Origin: an uncultured Deefgea sp.
Lineage (GTDB): Bacteria > Pseudomonadota > Gammaproteobacteria > Burkholderiales > Chitinibacteraceae
Assembly (NCBI RefSeq): GCF_947072475.1
Contig: NZ_CAMTIA010000007.1
Coordinates: 1-64,000, forward strand
Direction: 5' to 3'
Length of the DNA: 64,000 nucleotides
Within the stretch, counting starts at the first letter, position 1; each line of letters opens with the position of its first letter. Shown here in pieces: positions 45,068 through 54,062 of the stretch. The translations under genes were made by a program, and so were the position numbers. The notes under the pieces were generated by a model. That model saw only the letters and a list, made by a program, of their open reading frames with translations, was not told where the DNA came from and searched no databases.

Positions 45068-45958
45068 ATGGATAGACTGAAAGCCATGCAAGTATTTAGC
45101 AGCGTCGCCAGCACCGGCAGTTTTAGCGCTACGGCCGATCAGCTCGATATGTCGCGAGCCATGGTGACGCGCTATATCGCCGAGCTGGAGCAATGGTTGG
45201 GCGCGCGGCTACTGCAAAGAACCACCCGCAGCGTGACCCTAACCGATGCCGGAGAAAACTGCCTGCGGCGCAGCCAGCAAATGCTGGCGCTGATGCAAGA
45301 TATTGAGGAAGAAAGCACCCAGCATGCTGGCGAGCTGCGCGGCCAATTGCGCTTAAGCTGCAGCATGTCGTTTGGCCATGCGCATTTGGCGGCGGCGATT
45401 AGCGATTTTTTAGCGCAGCATCCGGCGCTAAAAATTGATTTAAATGTCAATGATGTGGCGGTGAATCTAGTTGAATCCCGCATTGATTTGGCGATTCGAA
45501 TCAGCCTTGACCCTGATCCTTTATTGATTGCGCGCCCTTTGGCAGCTTGCGAATCGGTTTTAGTTGCCTCGCCGGGGTATCTAGCGCAATACGGCATTCC
45601 GAAAAGCCCAGAGGCGCTTACCCTGCATCATTGCTTAAGCTACGCCAATTTTGGCAAAAGCATTTGGCATTTTCATCGCGACGAAGTTCGCAGCGAAGTC
45701 GCCGTCAGCAGTCGCTTTAGCGCCAATGAAGCCACCGTTTTACTGCACGCGGCAATAGCGGGCAGCGGCATTGCCTTGCAACCGAGTTATTTGGTCAAAC
45801 CGTGGCTTGCCAGTGGCGATTTACACCTCGTCTTGCCTGAATGGCAAGCGCCAACAATGACGATTTATGCGCTGTATCCATCACGGCGGCATTTGTCCCC
45901 CGCCGTTCGCGCCCTGCTCGACTTTTTGCTCGCCCGCTTTAGCACGCCGCCGTGGTAA
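45068..45958 (+). CDS. LysR-family transcriptional regulator
   Basis: A 296-residue LTTR: winged helix-turn-helix at 1-60 (MDRLKAMQVFSSVASTGSFSATADQLDMS... RLLQRTTRSVTLTDAG) and an effector-binding domain at about 90-290. It is of the CrgA/DmlR-like subgroup by N-terminal pattern. ATG 45068 follows AGGAAGTCGACG. Divergence from the MBL-DsbA pair suggests it regulates them. Confidence 0.93.
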   Translation: MDRLKAMQVFSSVASTGSFSATADQLDMSRAMVTRYIAELEQWLGARLLQRTTRSVTLTDAGENCLRRSQQMLALMQDIEEESTQHAGELRGQLRLSCSMSFGHAHLAAAISDFLAQHPALKIDLNVNDVAVNLVESRIDLAIRISLDPDPLLIARPLAACESVLVASPGYLAQYGIPKSPEALTLHHCLSYANFGKSIWHFHRDEVRSEVAVSSRFSANEATVLLHAAIAGSGIALQPSYLVKPWLASGDLHLVLPEWQAPTMTIYALYPSRRHLSPAVRALLDFLLARFSTPPW

Positions 45959-46095
45959 GCACTCCCCATTTGTGTAAGCATCACGACCGCTAGTCCGCAG
46001 TGAACCCGCACTCAGGCATAATAAGCATGCGCCAACAGATCGTACCCAGCGAGCTGGTAACGATTCTAGCGCTGAATTTGAATCTGAAAAAATCA

Positions 46096-46143
46096 GGGTA
46101 TATGCCTGTAGCCTAATTTTTAAATAGGCTTCAGTAATATACC
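46096..46143. repeat. GGGTATA-family intergenic palindrome
   Basis: GGGTATATGCCTGTAGCCTA and TAGGCTTCAGTAATATACC form a long imperfect stem around an AT-rich loop; 48 bp. It ends 19 bp before the GTG start at 46163, so it lies in that gene's leader. Confidence 0.8.
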
Positions 46144-46162
46144 TGCAAGAATTGGAATTATC

Positions 46163-46576
46163 GTGCTGACACCCAACATCAATACCGACATTCCCGCGTA
46201 TGGCGTGGATGATTTAACCGAGCAAAGCTGGCAATGGCTGCACGCCATTGGTCAATTGGCAGCGCAAGAGCTCGCCGCCATGCCCAAAGGCACTTTGGCG
46301 CTACTTGAAGCGCAAGATCGAGTGTATTGGGTGGCGCTAATCCACGATGAATATTACCTCGCCACCGCCACCATATTTGATGGCGAAATCAATATTCAAC
46401 ACGGTGCACTATTGCGCGATTTATATGGTTTTAGTATTGAAGAACTCAATTTTATGCGTGAAGGTCTGACCGACTGGCTCACCGCACAAACCACAATGAA
46501 AATCGCCGAACCACGGCAATTGCAGCGCTGGAGCGAGCTCCCAGTGCACAGCGCGTGCGACGATTTCCACAGTTAA
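46163..46576 (+). CDS. Uncharacterised acidic protein
   Basis: A 137-residue acidic, soluble protein not recognised. It contains LLEAQDRVYWVALIHDEYYLATATIFDGEI near 45-75 (beta-rich) and a helical C-terminal half (GFSIEELNFMREGLTDWL). The start is a GTG at 46163 with GGAATTATC upstream. It converges on the MazG-like gene with a two-base gap. Confidence 0.65.
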   Translation: MLTPNINTDIPAYGVDDLTEQSWQWLHAIGQLAAQELAAMPKGTLALLEAQDRVYWVALIHDEYYLATATIFDGEINIQHGALLRDLYGFSIEELNFMREGLTDWLTAQTTMKIAEPRQLQRWSELPVHSACDDFHS

Positions 46577-46578
46577 AT

Positions 46579-46944
46579 TTACAAATCAGTCGATCGCACC
46601 GAACGCCCCTTCGCTAAAGCGACGGGGTATTTTTCGGCATTGAGCTGCAATTTGGCTTGCGCAGCAGCCACTAAGTCAATTTGCGTTACTTGGCAAAATT
46701 GCAGTAAATACAACAAAATATCTGCCACTTCATGCTCACACGCTTGGCGCTGCGCGGCACTTAAGGGCGTGGTGGTGCTTGATGCTTCCCATTGAAAAAT
46801 CTCCAGTAATTCAGCGGCTTCGACCGATAGCGCCATGGTTAAATTCTTAGGACTATGAAACTGTCGCCAATCGCGCGCTAGCGCAAATTGATTCACTTGT
46901 TCCGCCAGCTGTTGTAATGAATCACCCTGCTTGATCTGCTCCAT
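46579..46944 (-). CDS. MazG-like nucleotide pyrophosphohydrolase
   Basis: A 121-residue all-alpha NTP pyrophosphatase of the RS21-C6/dCTPase type. The metal-binding motif appears as LSVEAAELLEIFQW near 41-54 and EHEVADILLYLLQFC near 74-88. Such enzymes remove modified or excess dNTPs. Single domain, unlike the two-domain MazG. ATG 46944; GGAGCATAA precedes it. Confidence 0.88.
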   Translation of the reverse strand: MEQIKQGDSLQQLAEQVNQFALARDWRQFHSPKNLTMALSVEAAELLEIFQWEASSTTTPLSAAQRQACEHEVADILLYLLQFCQVTQIDLVAAAQAKLQLNAEKYPVALAKGRSVRSTDL

Positions 46945-47139
46945 TTATGCTCCAATTGTGCCAGCCGCACGCTTTCAACCCAAAAAAAATCAATATCATC
47001 AATAACTTATAAAAACGCACAGCAGTCCATTCATACGTATTGTCTTGACATTCAATAGAATTCTTCAAAAATAACCACATTGGTTTCACTTGTAATACCA
47101 CCTCATCGCTGCAGTGATTCACCGTCGTGGAGCAAATAA

Positions 47140-49539
47140 ATGCAAATCTCAATCCAACAACGTTTAATCTATACCGTGTTATTTTTATCTTTATTGCTCA
47201 CCGCTTTGGGCAGCATTGGTTTGTATAACCTGCAACAAGTCAATCAATCGCTTAAAACTGTATATGAGGACCGGGTAGTACCACTCAAACAACTCAAAAT
47301 CATTGCCGACGCTTATGCAGTCAATATCATCGATGCCGCCAATAAAGCGCAAGTTGGGCTAGTCAACGCTGAAACTACCGCCCAACAAGTCGCGGCAGCG
47401 CAACAAATGATTGATCAACAATGGCAGGCCTATAAGGCGACCAGCCTCACCGCTGACGAGTCGCGTTTAGCGCAAACGGCCGAACAGCGCTTTGCTGTAG
47501 CCAATCAAAAAATTATGCTGTTAAAGCAATTTTTGGCCAATCAACAAGGCCCGATCCCAGGCCAACTGACGGAGCTGATCGGCATTTTATATCCAGCGAT
47601 TGATCCGGTTGGCGAAATTATTGGCGAAATCATGAATCTACAGCTTGACGTTGCCAAGGCCGAATACTTGCAAGCGCAAACCAGTTACCAGCAGGTAAAA
47701 ACACTCACGATAGGGTTAATTTTATTTGGCCTATGCTTGGCCGCTGTATCGTGCTTTTTACTGATTCGAGCGATTTCAATCCCGCTTTCTCGGGCGGTAG
47801 GGATTGCCGAAAATATCGCTCAAGGTCAGCTGGATAATACCATTGTGATTCATTCACAAGACGAAACCGGGCGCTTGCTGCAATCAATGCAAAATATGCA
47901 GTTAACCATCCAAGGTTTTGTCCTGTCACAATCCGAAATGGCCAAACAACACCGCGCCGGCTGGACTAGCCACCGTATGGATCCGGCGGCATTTCCCGGC
48001 ACATTTGGCGAAATGGCCGAAGAAACCAATCAACTGGTGCATTCACATATTCTGGTCACCGAGCAAACCGTACAAGTGATTGCGCAATATGCCCAAGGTA
48101 ATTTTGAAGCTGCGATGCCACGATTAAATGGCGATCAAGCGCAAATTAGCCAAGCGATCGATCAAGTCAAGCAAGCTTTACTCAATATCAGCAATGAAAT
48201 AAAAACCTTGGTCGAAGCTGGCGCGGCAGGTGATTTTGCCGTGCGTGGCGACGCCCAGCGCTATCAATTTAAATTTAAAGCCATGATTGAAGACCTCAAT
48301 CGCCTAATGAATACCTGCGATATTGGTTTTAACGATATTTTGCGCGTCGCCAATGCGCTGTCGGTTGGCGATTTAAGCCAAACGATTCAAAAAGAATATC
48401 CGGGCTTATTTGGCAAAGCCAAAGACGGCGTGAATCACACGGTGTTTGCGCTGAGTCATATCGTTGCCGAGATTGAAAGCATGGTGACTGCGGCGGCCGA
48501 GCAAGGCAATTTTAGTTTACGGCTCGATATAAAAGATAAAACCGGCTTTAGCGCCCGCATCGCCCACTTGCTCAATCGCCTGTCTGAGGTCACCGAGATG
48601 GGTTTGCGCGATGTGATGCACGTTGCCAGTGCCTTGGCGCAAGGTGATCTAAGCCAAACGATTCGTAAAGACTACCCAGGCTTACTCGGCGAAACCAAAG
48701 AAGGCATAAATGCCACCGTGTATAAATTGCAGCAATTGGTCGGAGAAATTCAACAAGCGGGCAGCACGATTCATGTTGCCGCCACAGAAATCGCGCAAGG
48801 CAATCAAGATTTATCCCGCCGTACCGAAGCACAGGCCGCCAGCTTAGAACAAACCGCCTCTAGCAGTGAAGAGCTTGCCAGCACGGTAAAACAAAATGCC
48901 GACAATGCGATTACTGCAAGGCAATTGGCCCAAAATGCGGAACTCATTGCCAAAAAAGGCAGCGGCTTAGTGCAATCGGTCGTCAGTAGCATGGCGTCGA
49001 TCAATACCTCGTCCGGCAAAATCGTCGACATTATTAGCGTGATTGATGGCATTGCGTTTCAAACCAATATTTTGGCACTCAACGCCGCGGTAGAAGCGGC
49101 TCGAGCTGGCGAACAAGGGCGCGGTTTTGCCGTAGTGGCCACCGAAGTGCGTCATCTGGCACAGCGCTCGGCGATTGCCGCCAAAGAAATCAAAGCGCTG
49201 ATTAACGACAGTGTCGACGAAGTCGGCCGTGGTAGCCAAATCGTCAGCTCAGCCGGCAGCACCATGGCCGAAATCGAGCAAAGTATTCAACGCGTAACGC
49301 ACCTGATGCATGACATTGCCGCCGCATCCAAAGAGCAAAGCGACGGCATCGGCCAAGTTAATCAAGCGGTCGGCCACATGGACGAAGTCACGCAGCAAAA
49401 TGCAGCTCTGGTCGAACAAGCCGCAGCAGCGGCCACTTCATTACAAGAGCAAGCCGATCAATTGGCGCAACTGGTCGGCGTTTTTAAACTTAATCATTCG
49501 ACCCCGCGCCCTGTGCTATCAGCACCTAAGGTCTATTGA
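47140..49539 (+). CDS. Methyl-accepting chemoreceptor with a long poly-HAMP region
   Basis: A 799-residue transmembrane chemoreceptor. Helix 1 near 10-30, a four-helix-bundle periplasmic sensor (30-185), helix 2 near 186-210, HAMP, then an extended region with repeated HAMP-like units: [20 protein letters not shown] near 393 and [20 protein letters not shown] near 485 repeat at about 92 residues, with a related unit near 300. The signalling domain follows with [36 protein letters not shown] precedes ATG 47140. A perfect -35 TTGACA stands at 47045, without a good -10. Confidence 0.92.
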   Translation: MQISIQQRLIYTVLFLSLLLTALGSIGLYNLQQVNQSLKTVYEDRVVPLKQLKIIADAYAVNIIDAANKAQVGLVNAETTAQQVAAAQQMIDQQWQAYKATSLTADESRLAQTAEQRFAVANQKIMLLKQFLANQQGPIPGQLTELIGILYPAIDPVGEIIGEIMNLQLDVAKAEYLQAQTSYQQVKTLTIGLILFGLCLAAVSCFLLIRAISIPLSRAVGIAENIAQGQLDNTIVIHSQDETGRLLQSMQNMQLTIQGFVLSQSEMAKQHRAGWTSHRMDPAAFPGTFGEMAEETNQLVHSHILVTEQTVQVIAQYAQGNFEAAMPRLNGDQAQISQAIDQVKQALLNISNEIKTLVEAGAAGDFAVRGDAQRYQFKFKAMIEDLNRLMNTCDIGFNDILRVANALSVGDLSQTIQKEYPGLFGKAKDGVNHTVFALSHIVAEIESMVTAAAEQGNFSLRLDIKDKTGFSARIAHLLNRLSEVTEMGLRDVMHVASALAQGDLSQTIRKDYPGLLGETKEGINATVYKLQQLVGEIQQAGSTIHVAATEIAQGNQDLSRRTEAQAASLEQTASSSEELASTVKQNADNAITARQLAQNAELIAKKGSGLVQSVVSSMASINTSSGKIVDIISVIDGIAFQTNILALNAAVEAARAGEQGRGFAVVATEVRHLAQRSAIAAKEIKALINDSVDEVGRGSQIVSSAGSTMAEIEQSIQRVTHLMHDIAAASKEQSDGIGQVNQAVGHMDEVTQQNAALVEQAAAAATSLQEQADQLAQLVGVFKLNHSTPRPVLSAPKVY

Positions 49540-49617
49540 TGCTTGGTCTTCCTCTTTGGCATATTGCGCGCGGTAAATCCAAGCGTCGTCACTGCGAGCA
49601 ATACAAATTGCGCGCAT

Positions 49618-49642
49618 AAAAAAGCCGATGCATCGCACCGGC
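49618..49642 (-). terminator. Rho-independent terminator after the DUF1269 gene
   Basis: On the minus strand GCCGGTGC and GCATCGGC (eight pairs, one G-U) enclose GAT and are followed by TTTTTT. Confidence 0.88.
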
Positions 49643-49664
49643 CTTGGGCTAATCGGTGCGCCAA

Positions 49665-50168
49665 TTAGGCGCTTTGATCAACCTTAGCGGCGCTGAGTGC
49701 CGCTTGAAGCTTGCTTTCATCTTCATGCGATAAGGATGTTTGCAGCAAAGTCCCGCCGGTGCCACGCAGTTGCTCAAGGACTTTATCTGGCGTCATGCTA
49801 CGCACCAAAACAAATAGCGTTGAGCTTTCTGGCTGCATATTGCCCGCCAGATCTTTCATAAACTGATCGTTAATCCCCAAATCAGTCAACGCGCCCGACA
49901 AAGCGCCGGTTGAGGCACCAATTGCCATGCCGACGACCGGCATTAAAAAAATCATCCCAATCAAAGCGCCCCAAAAACCACCGCTGACTGCGCCGGTGGC
50001 GGTCAGATTCAGCGCTTGATGCAATTTAACTTTGCCAGCAGCGTCTTTAGTGGCTACGACTGCGTCTTCTAAATCAATCAGATATTCAGTTTGTAATTTA
50101 CGCAAAGCCAAACGAACTTCTTCGGCTTTATACATATTGTCATAACCCACGACCACTAATGAACTCAT
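49665..50168 (-). CDS. DUF1269 glycine-zipper membrane protein
   Basis: A 167-residue protein with a ferredoxin-like N-terminal domain (VVVGYDNMYKAEEVRLALRKL near 4-24), a central Gly-rich hydrophobic segment near 60-100 (GFWGALIGMIFLMPVVGMAIG) and an acidic C-terminal half. This is the DUF1269 arrangement; members are stress-linked membrane proteins of unknown activity. ATG 50168 follows GAAAGGAATTGAG and is preferred over the upstream in-frame start at 50207. Confidence 0.88.
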   Translation of the reverse strand: MSSLVVVGYDNMYKAEEVRLALRKLQTEYLIDLEDAVVATKDAAGKVKLHQALNLTATGAVSGGFWGALIGMIFLMPVVGMAIGASTGALSGALTDLGINDQFMKDLAGNMQPESSTLFVLVRSMTPDKVLEQLRGTGGTLLQTSLSHEDESKLQAALSAAKVDQSA

Positions 50169-50303
50169 CTCAATTCCTTTCAAAAAATTAAAATTAAATT
50201 TCAACAAAACAAAGAAATAACACTATTGATTATTGCACAGTCCTTTCAATCAATTAAGACAAAGCCAAGCGCAAACCAATGAAATAGCTTTGTTTGGTAT
50301 TTT

Positions 50304-51641
50304 TTACGCTCGGCGCAGCAGCAAAAAATCCAGTGCAAACACCAGTAACACACTGATCAAGACCATTGGCAATAACAAGGCCAAGGCCAGCAAAATCAAA
50401 CTGCCAGTTTTCCAGTGTAGTAGGCTCTGCGCGGTTTTGGGCGCAGCAAATTGGCCAACAGGGCGACGTTTTAACCACATCACCACGCCACTGATTGAGA
50501 TCAGGATGAGCAACAAGCAGGCCGACAGCATTAGTAATTGGTTCGGCAGACCAAAATACTTACCTTCATGAATCGCAATCCCATATTCAACCGCCTTGGG
50601 CACCCAGCCATAGTCAGCAAATCGAATGTCGGCCAACACTTGGCCGCTGTATTGATCTAAATGCAGCGTTCTTTGCTGCGCCGGATCGTCCACCGCTAAA
50701 GACAGCGTATAAACGCCCTTGGCATCTTTGGGCGGGCTGATCGATAAACCTACTGGCATGTTTAGCTTACGGGCAATGCCTTGGATTTGCGTTAAGGTCA
50801 AAGCCGTCGTCGCCAATGGCTGCGACTGATGCGCCGCGTGCTCACTATGTGGCAATGGTGCGGCCTCTACCGCCCAAGGGACGGCCTTATCCACCGTTGA
50901 ATTTAAACTGCGAGTGAGCGGCGTCGATTCTGGCAATTGACTCCACAAGGCACTGGGGTAGCGCTGCCAAACTTCGGCAAATTTTTCACCCCAAATCCCG
51001 GTCCACGGTAAACCGGTAAGCAGTAAAAACAGCAGTACGCCCGAGCACCAAAATCCGCCGACCGCATGCAAGTCTCGCCAAAAAACTCGCTTGCCGGCGC
51101 CAAGCCGAGGCAAAAAAGTCCCCCACACCCCCGCCTTGCTGGGCCACCACAAATACAATCCCGACAGCACCAGCAAAATACCCCAGCTGGCCGCCAACTC
51201 AATCAGCGCATCGCCCCACGGCCCGATCAATAATTCACCATGCAAACGCAGCGCAATGCCTTGTAAAGTCCAAGCAAAATCTTGTTCGCCTAAAATTTGA
51301 TTGCGATAAGGGTCAATAAATACCAAGCGCTCAGCGCCATCGGCCAATTGAATTTTAAATTGCGCGCTACGATCGATTTGTTCGGCCGGCGTATATTTCG
51401 TCACCTGCATCGCCGGATAATTTTGCGTGAGCGTCGCCACCATGGCATCGGCCGTCACCGGCTGGTGGCCTGGCGTAACTTGCATTAACTGCGGATATAA
51501 CAATGGATCGAGCTGCGGTTTAAACAGATAAATTGCGCCAGTCACCGCCAGCAGCATGAGTACCGGCATCACCAATAAACCGGCGTAAAAATGCCAGCGC
51601 CAAACTACGGCATAAAAGTTTGCGGGTTTTGTTTTTGACAT
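50304..51641 (-). CDS. PepSY-domain transmembrane protein (iron/siderophore reductase-like)
   Basis: A 445-residue inner-membrane protein with helices near 13-35, 135-165, 190-215, 365-390 and 405-440 and two periplasmic PepSY-type regions (SAQFKIQLADGAERLVFIDP near 92-111; VYTLSLAVDDPAQQRTLHLD). Several paired His in the helices (WRWHFYAGLL, LRLHGELL, IHEGKYFGL) are likely haem ligands. The family reduces ferric siderophores or supports TonB-dependent uptake. The small DUF2946 gene lies just upstream on the same strand. Confidence 0.88.
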   Translation of the reverse strand: MSKTKPANFYAVVWRWHFYAGLLVMPVLMLLAVTGAIYLFKPQLDPLLYPQLMQVTPGHQPVTADAMVATLTQNYPAMQVTKYTPAEQIDRSAQFKIQLADGAERLVFIDPYRNQILGEQDFAWTLQGIALRLHGELLIGPWGDALIELAASWGILLVLSGLYLWWPSKAGVWGTFLPRLGAGKRVFWRDLHAVGGFWCSGVLLFLLLTGLPWTGIWGEKFAEVWQRYPSALWSQLPESTPLTRSLNSTVDKAVPWAVEAAPLPHSEHAAHQSQPLATTALTLTQIQGIARKLNMPVGLSISPPKDAKGVYTLSLAVDDPAQQRTLHLDQYSGQVLADIRFADYGWVPKAVEYGIAIHEGKYFGLPNQLLMLSACLLLILISISGVVMWLKRRPVGQFAAPKTAQSLLHWKTGSLILLALALLLPMVLISVLLVFALDFLLLRRA

Positions 51642-51737
51642 ACCAAGTCTCCCGCCACTAGCGTTGAAGTTGGATTTTCTGCGAGCAGAGCCAAATCAAC
51701 CGCGCTAGCGGCCTAAATTTAAAATCAATGTGTGTTT

Positions 51738-52112
51738 TTAAATCGAGAGAACAGACGGCGGGGCGTGACTTGGCGGGCGTAAAAAATCAACTAAAACAAC
51801 ATGCCAAACCGCTAAAACACGCGGCAGATCACCGGCAAAAAAAGTAAGCAATGGCAGTAAAATCGCCACCGTCGGGGGGCACGCGGCATTGGCGCTAGCG
51901 GCCAATAAGCAAATTTTACAAATACTGTTCGTTGGCGCAGCAGGCGTAGAATCAACGGGTACATCGCTCGATTTAACTACGCTACTACACAATGCTGGGC
52001 GTGCGAAATCCGGCATCGGCGGGCGATGCACCATACTCAGCAGCAGCATCGCCAGCACAGCAAACAGCGCCAACGACAAACCGCTTAATCGAAATTTACG
52101 TGAAGCCAGCAT
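51738..52112 (-). CDS. DUF2946-like small exported protein
   Basis: A 124-residue protein with an N-terminal hydrophobic segment (LALFAVLAMLLLSMVH near 11-26), a Ser/Pro-rich stretch, the CKICLLAASANAACP cysteine cluster typical of DUF2946, and a second hydrophobic helix. Members lie beside TonB receptors and PepSY proteins, as here, and are thought to take part in metal handling. ATG 52112 lacks a good ribosome site; 52169 is an alternative. Confidence 0.68.
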   Translation of the reverse strand: MLASRKFRLSGLSLALFAVLAMLLLSMVHRPPMPDFARPALCSSVVKSSDVPVDSTPAAPTNSICKICLLAASANAACPPTVAILLPLLTFFAGDLPRVLAVWHVVLVDFLRPPSHAPPSVLSI

Positions 52113-52199
52113 TGAGAACTTGAAAATAAAAGGCCGGCGGATTCTACGAAGCGCAACAAACCGGCACAAGCGCTATTTTCAATTGTCATAAAAAACAAT

Positions 52200-52248
52200 G
52201 GGTATATTGATGCACCCTTTAATGAAAAAGAGCCACAGCAATATACCC
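52200..52248. repeat. GGGTATA-family intergenic palindrome
   Basis: GGGTATATTG at 52200 and its complement CAATATACCC ending at 52248, with AT-rich interior; 49 bp. It lies between the DUF2946 gene and rlmF, both on the minus strand. Confidence 0.82.
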
Positions 52249-52306
52249 ATAGATAACAATAAACAACACCCAAGCCAAACGCTTGGCTTAGCTCGCCTAA
52301 ATAGAA

Positions 52307-53305
52307 TTAAGCCGACACAAAACGCTCATGCGACGCTGGCGGTATAAATGTCCAAGCAATAAAGCGGCTTTGCTTTTGCCCTTGGCTCATTTCAATCGTA
52401 CGCACATCATAGGCACCGGCTTTTTCTAAAGTGCGATACAACAGCGGCAAGCTACTGGCTTTAGACACTAAGCTGGTAAACCACAAGCAACGCTGCGCAA
52501 TTTGTCGGCTCTCTGAAATCATGCGCTGAATAAACGCTTCTTCACCGCCCTCACACCACAGCTCGCCACCTTGCCCGCCAAAATTAAGCAGCGGTTTTTC
52601 TTCTGCGGCGCTCGCTGCCTTACTGGTACGCGGTGCTTTGCCGAGGTTTTTCCATTTACGCTGCGAGCCGGCACTGGCCTCGGCCAAAGACGCATGAAAT
52701 GGCGGATTGCAAAGGGTTAAATCAAAAAATTCATCATCTTGCATAATGCCTAAAAACATCGCACCAGGAATTGCTTGCTGGCGCAATTGGATATTCAATT
52801 GCGGATTGGCCGCCGCAATCTGCTGGGCATTGGCCAGCGCTACTGCATCGATTTCGGAGCCGACGCATTCCCATCCGTATTCGCTGGCCGCAATCAAGGG
52901 ATAAACGCAATTGGCACCGCAACCAATATCCAGCACCCGCACCGTGCTCGGCATCTGCCCACGATGGCTATCAATCAATAAATCCGCCAAATTATGAATA
53001 TAATCGGCGCGCCCCGGAATCGGTGGGCACAAATAACCTGCCGGTACATCCCAATTTTGTACGCCATAAAATGCCGCCAATAGTGCTCGATTGAGCATTT
53101 TCACCGCCGCCGGATTGGCAAAATCAATCGACTCATCACCATACGGGTTCACGGCCACAAACGGCGCTAGTGCTGGGCAAGCCGCAATCAAGCTCGGAAA
53201 ATCATAGCGACCACGATGCCGATTGCGCGGGTGCAATTGTGCTGGCGGTTTGGTCACGCTGGGCGCGGCAGGGCGAGAAGGTTTAGAACGCGGTTTTGCT
53301 TGCAT
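52307..53305 (-). CDS. rlmF: 23S rRNA m6A1618 methyltransferase
   Basis: A 332-residue SAM-dependent methyltransferase modifying A1618 of 23S rRNA. After a basic N-terminal tail comes [17 protein letters not shown], the SAM loop [15 protein letters not shown] near 127-141, and the catalytic motif LTLCNPPFH. The pattern and length match RlmF/YbiN. ATG 53305 follows AAGGC. Independent unit. Confidence 0.94.
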   Translation of the reverse strand: MQAKPRSKPSRPAAPSVTKPPAQLHPRNRHRGRYDFPSLIAACPALAPFVAVNPYGDESIDFANPAAVKMLNRALLAAFYGVQNWDVPAGYLCPPIPGRADYIHNLADLLIDSHRGQMPSTVRVLDIGCGANCVYPLIAASEYGWECVGSEIDAVALANAQQIAAANPQLNIQLRQQAIPGAMFLGIMQDDEFFDLTLCNPPFHASLAEASAGSQRKWKNLGKAPRTSKAASAAEEKPLLNFGGQGGELWCEGGEEAFIQRMISESRQIAQRCLWFTSLVSKASSLPLLYRTLEKAGAYDVRTIEMSQGQKQSRFIAWTFIPPASHERFVSA

Positions 53306-53508
53306 ATTTTTTAGCCTTAAATCAGTGCTGCCATTCTCGCACATTCACAGAGCGATTCGGCGGAATCGAATTCGGTCTAGCGATAGCGCCGCAAAAATGA
53401 CCTTCCATCGGAATGACGTCGTCCTAAGCTGCCGTTCATACCATGACTAAAACCGTTTTTATGATCTCGGCGTAAACTGGCGATCTTTTTTCATTGGCTC
53501 ACACAAAA

Positions 53509-53862
53509 ATGACTCCAAATAGCCAAACGATTCGCTTTTTACGCCAACGAATTCCCAGCTTTGAATGTATTGTCGGTTGCCATGATTGTTGTGGACCGGT
53601 CACCACCTCGCCAGAGGAAATGTCGCGTTTACCTCGCAAAACCGCTGCCGAACATGAGGTGGCGCTGGCAGAGTTATCTTGCCCGCATTTAGCGGAAAAA
53701 GGCTGCAGTGTGTATCTAGAGCGTCCACTGATTTGCCGCATATTTGGCACAACGCCCGCCTTGCCCTGTCCGCATGGTCGTCGACCTGAGTTCATGATAG
53801 ACCCGCAAATTGAGCAACAAATTCATCACTATATGGCCAGTACCCGGCAAGTCTTGGTTTAA
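53509..53862 (+). CDS. YkgJ-type cysteine-rich (zinc/iron-binding) protein
   Basis: A 117-residue protein with the YkgJ cysteine pattern: CIVGCHDCC near 18-26, then CPHLAEKGCSVYLERPLICRIFG and LPCPHG. The cluster of about eight Cys likely binds zinc or an iron-sulfur cluster; function unknown. ATG 53509 is preferred; a TTG at 53494 would add five residues. No ribosome site is clear. Confidence 0.87.
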   Translation: MTPNSQTIRFLRQRIPSFECIVGCHDCCGPVTTSPEEMSRLPRKTAAEHEVALAELSCPHLAEKGCSVYLERPLICRIFGTTPALPCPHGRRPEFMIDPQIEQQIHHYMASTRQVLV

Positions 53863-53892
53863 TCAAAAACTAAGGTCTGTTCATGCTTGCAC

Positions 53893-53919
53893 TTTAGAAA
53901 GCGAAATCAATGCCGATAC
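53893..53919 (+). promoter_or_regulatory. Candidate sigma-28 (FliA) promoter upstream of a chemoreceptor
   Basis: GCCGATAC at 53912-53919 matches seven of eight bases of the sigma-28 -10 GCCGATAA; eleven bases upstream is TTTAGAAA, a partial match to the -35 TAAAGTTT. It lies about 145 bp before the chemoreceptor start. Confidence 0.45.
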
Positions 53920-54062
53920 CTTATAAAACAATAACATTGTCAACCACGGCGATTACAACAAAGCGGCATCGCTTGTCATTACCAGCGCTTTATTGATTTC
54001 AATGAATCCACCCTACCGCCCGCAACGAAAAATTGACGCAGTATTCGCCAGGAGCTTTGACC

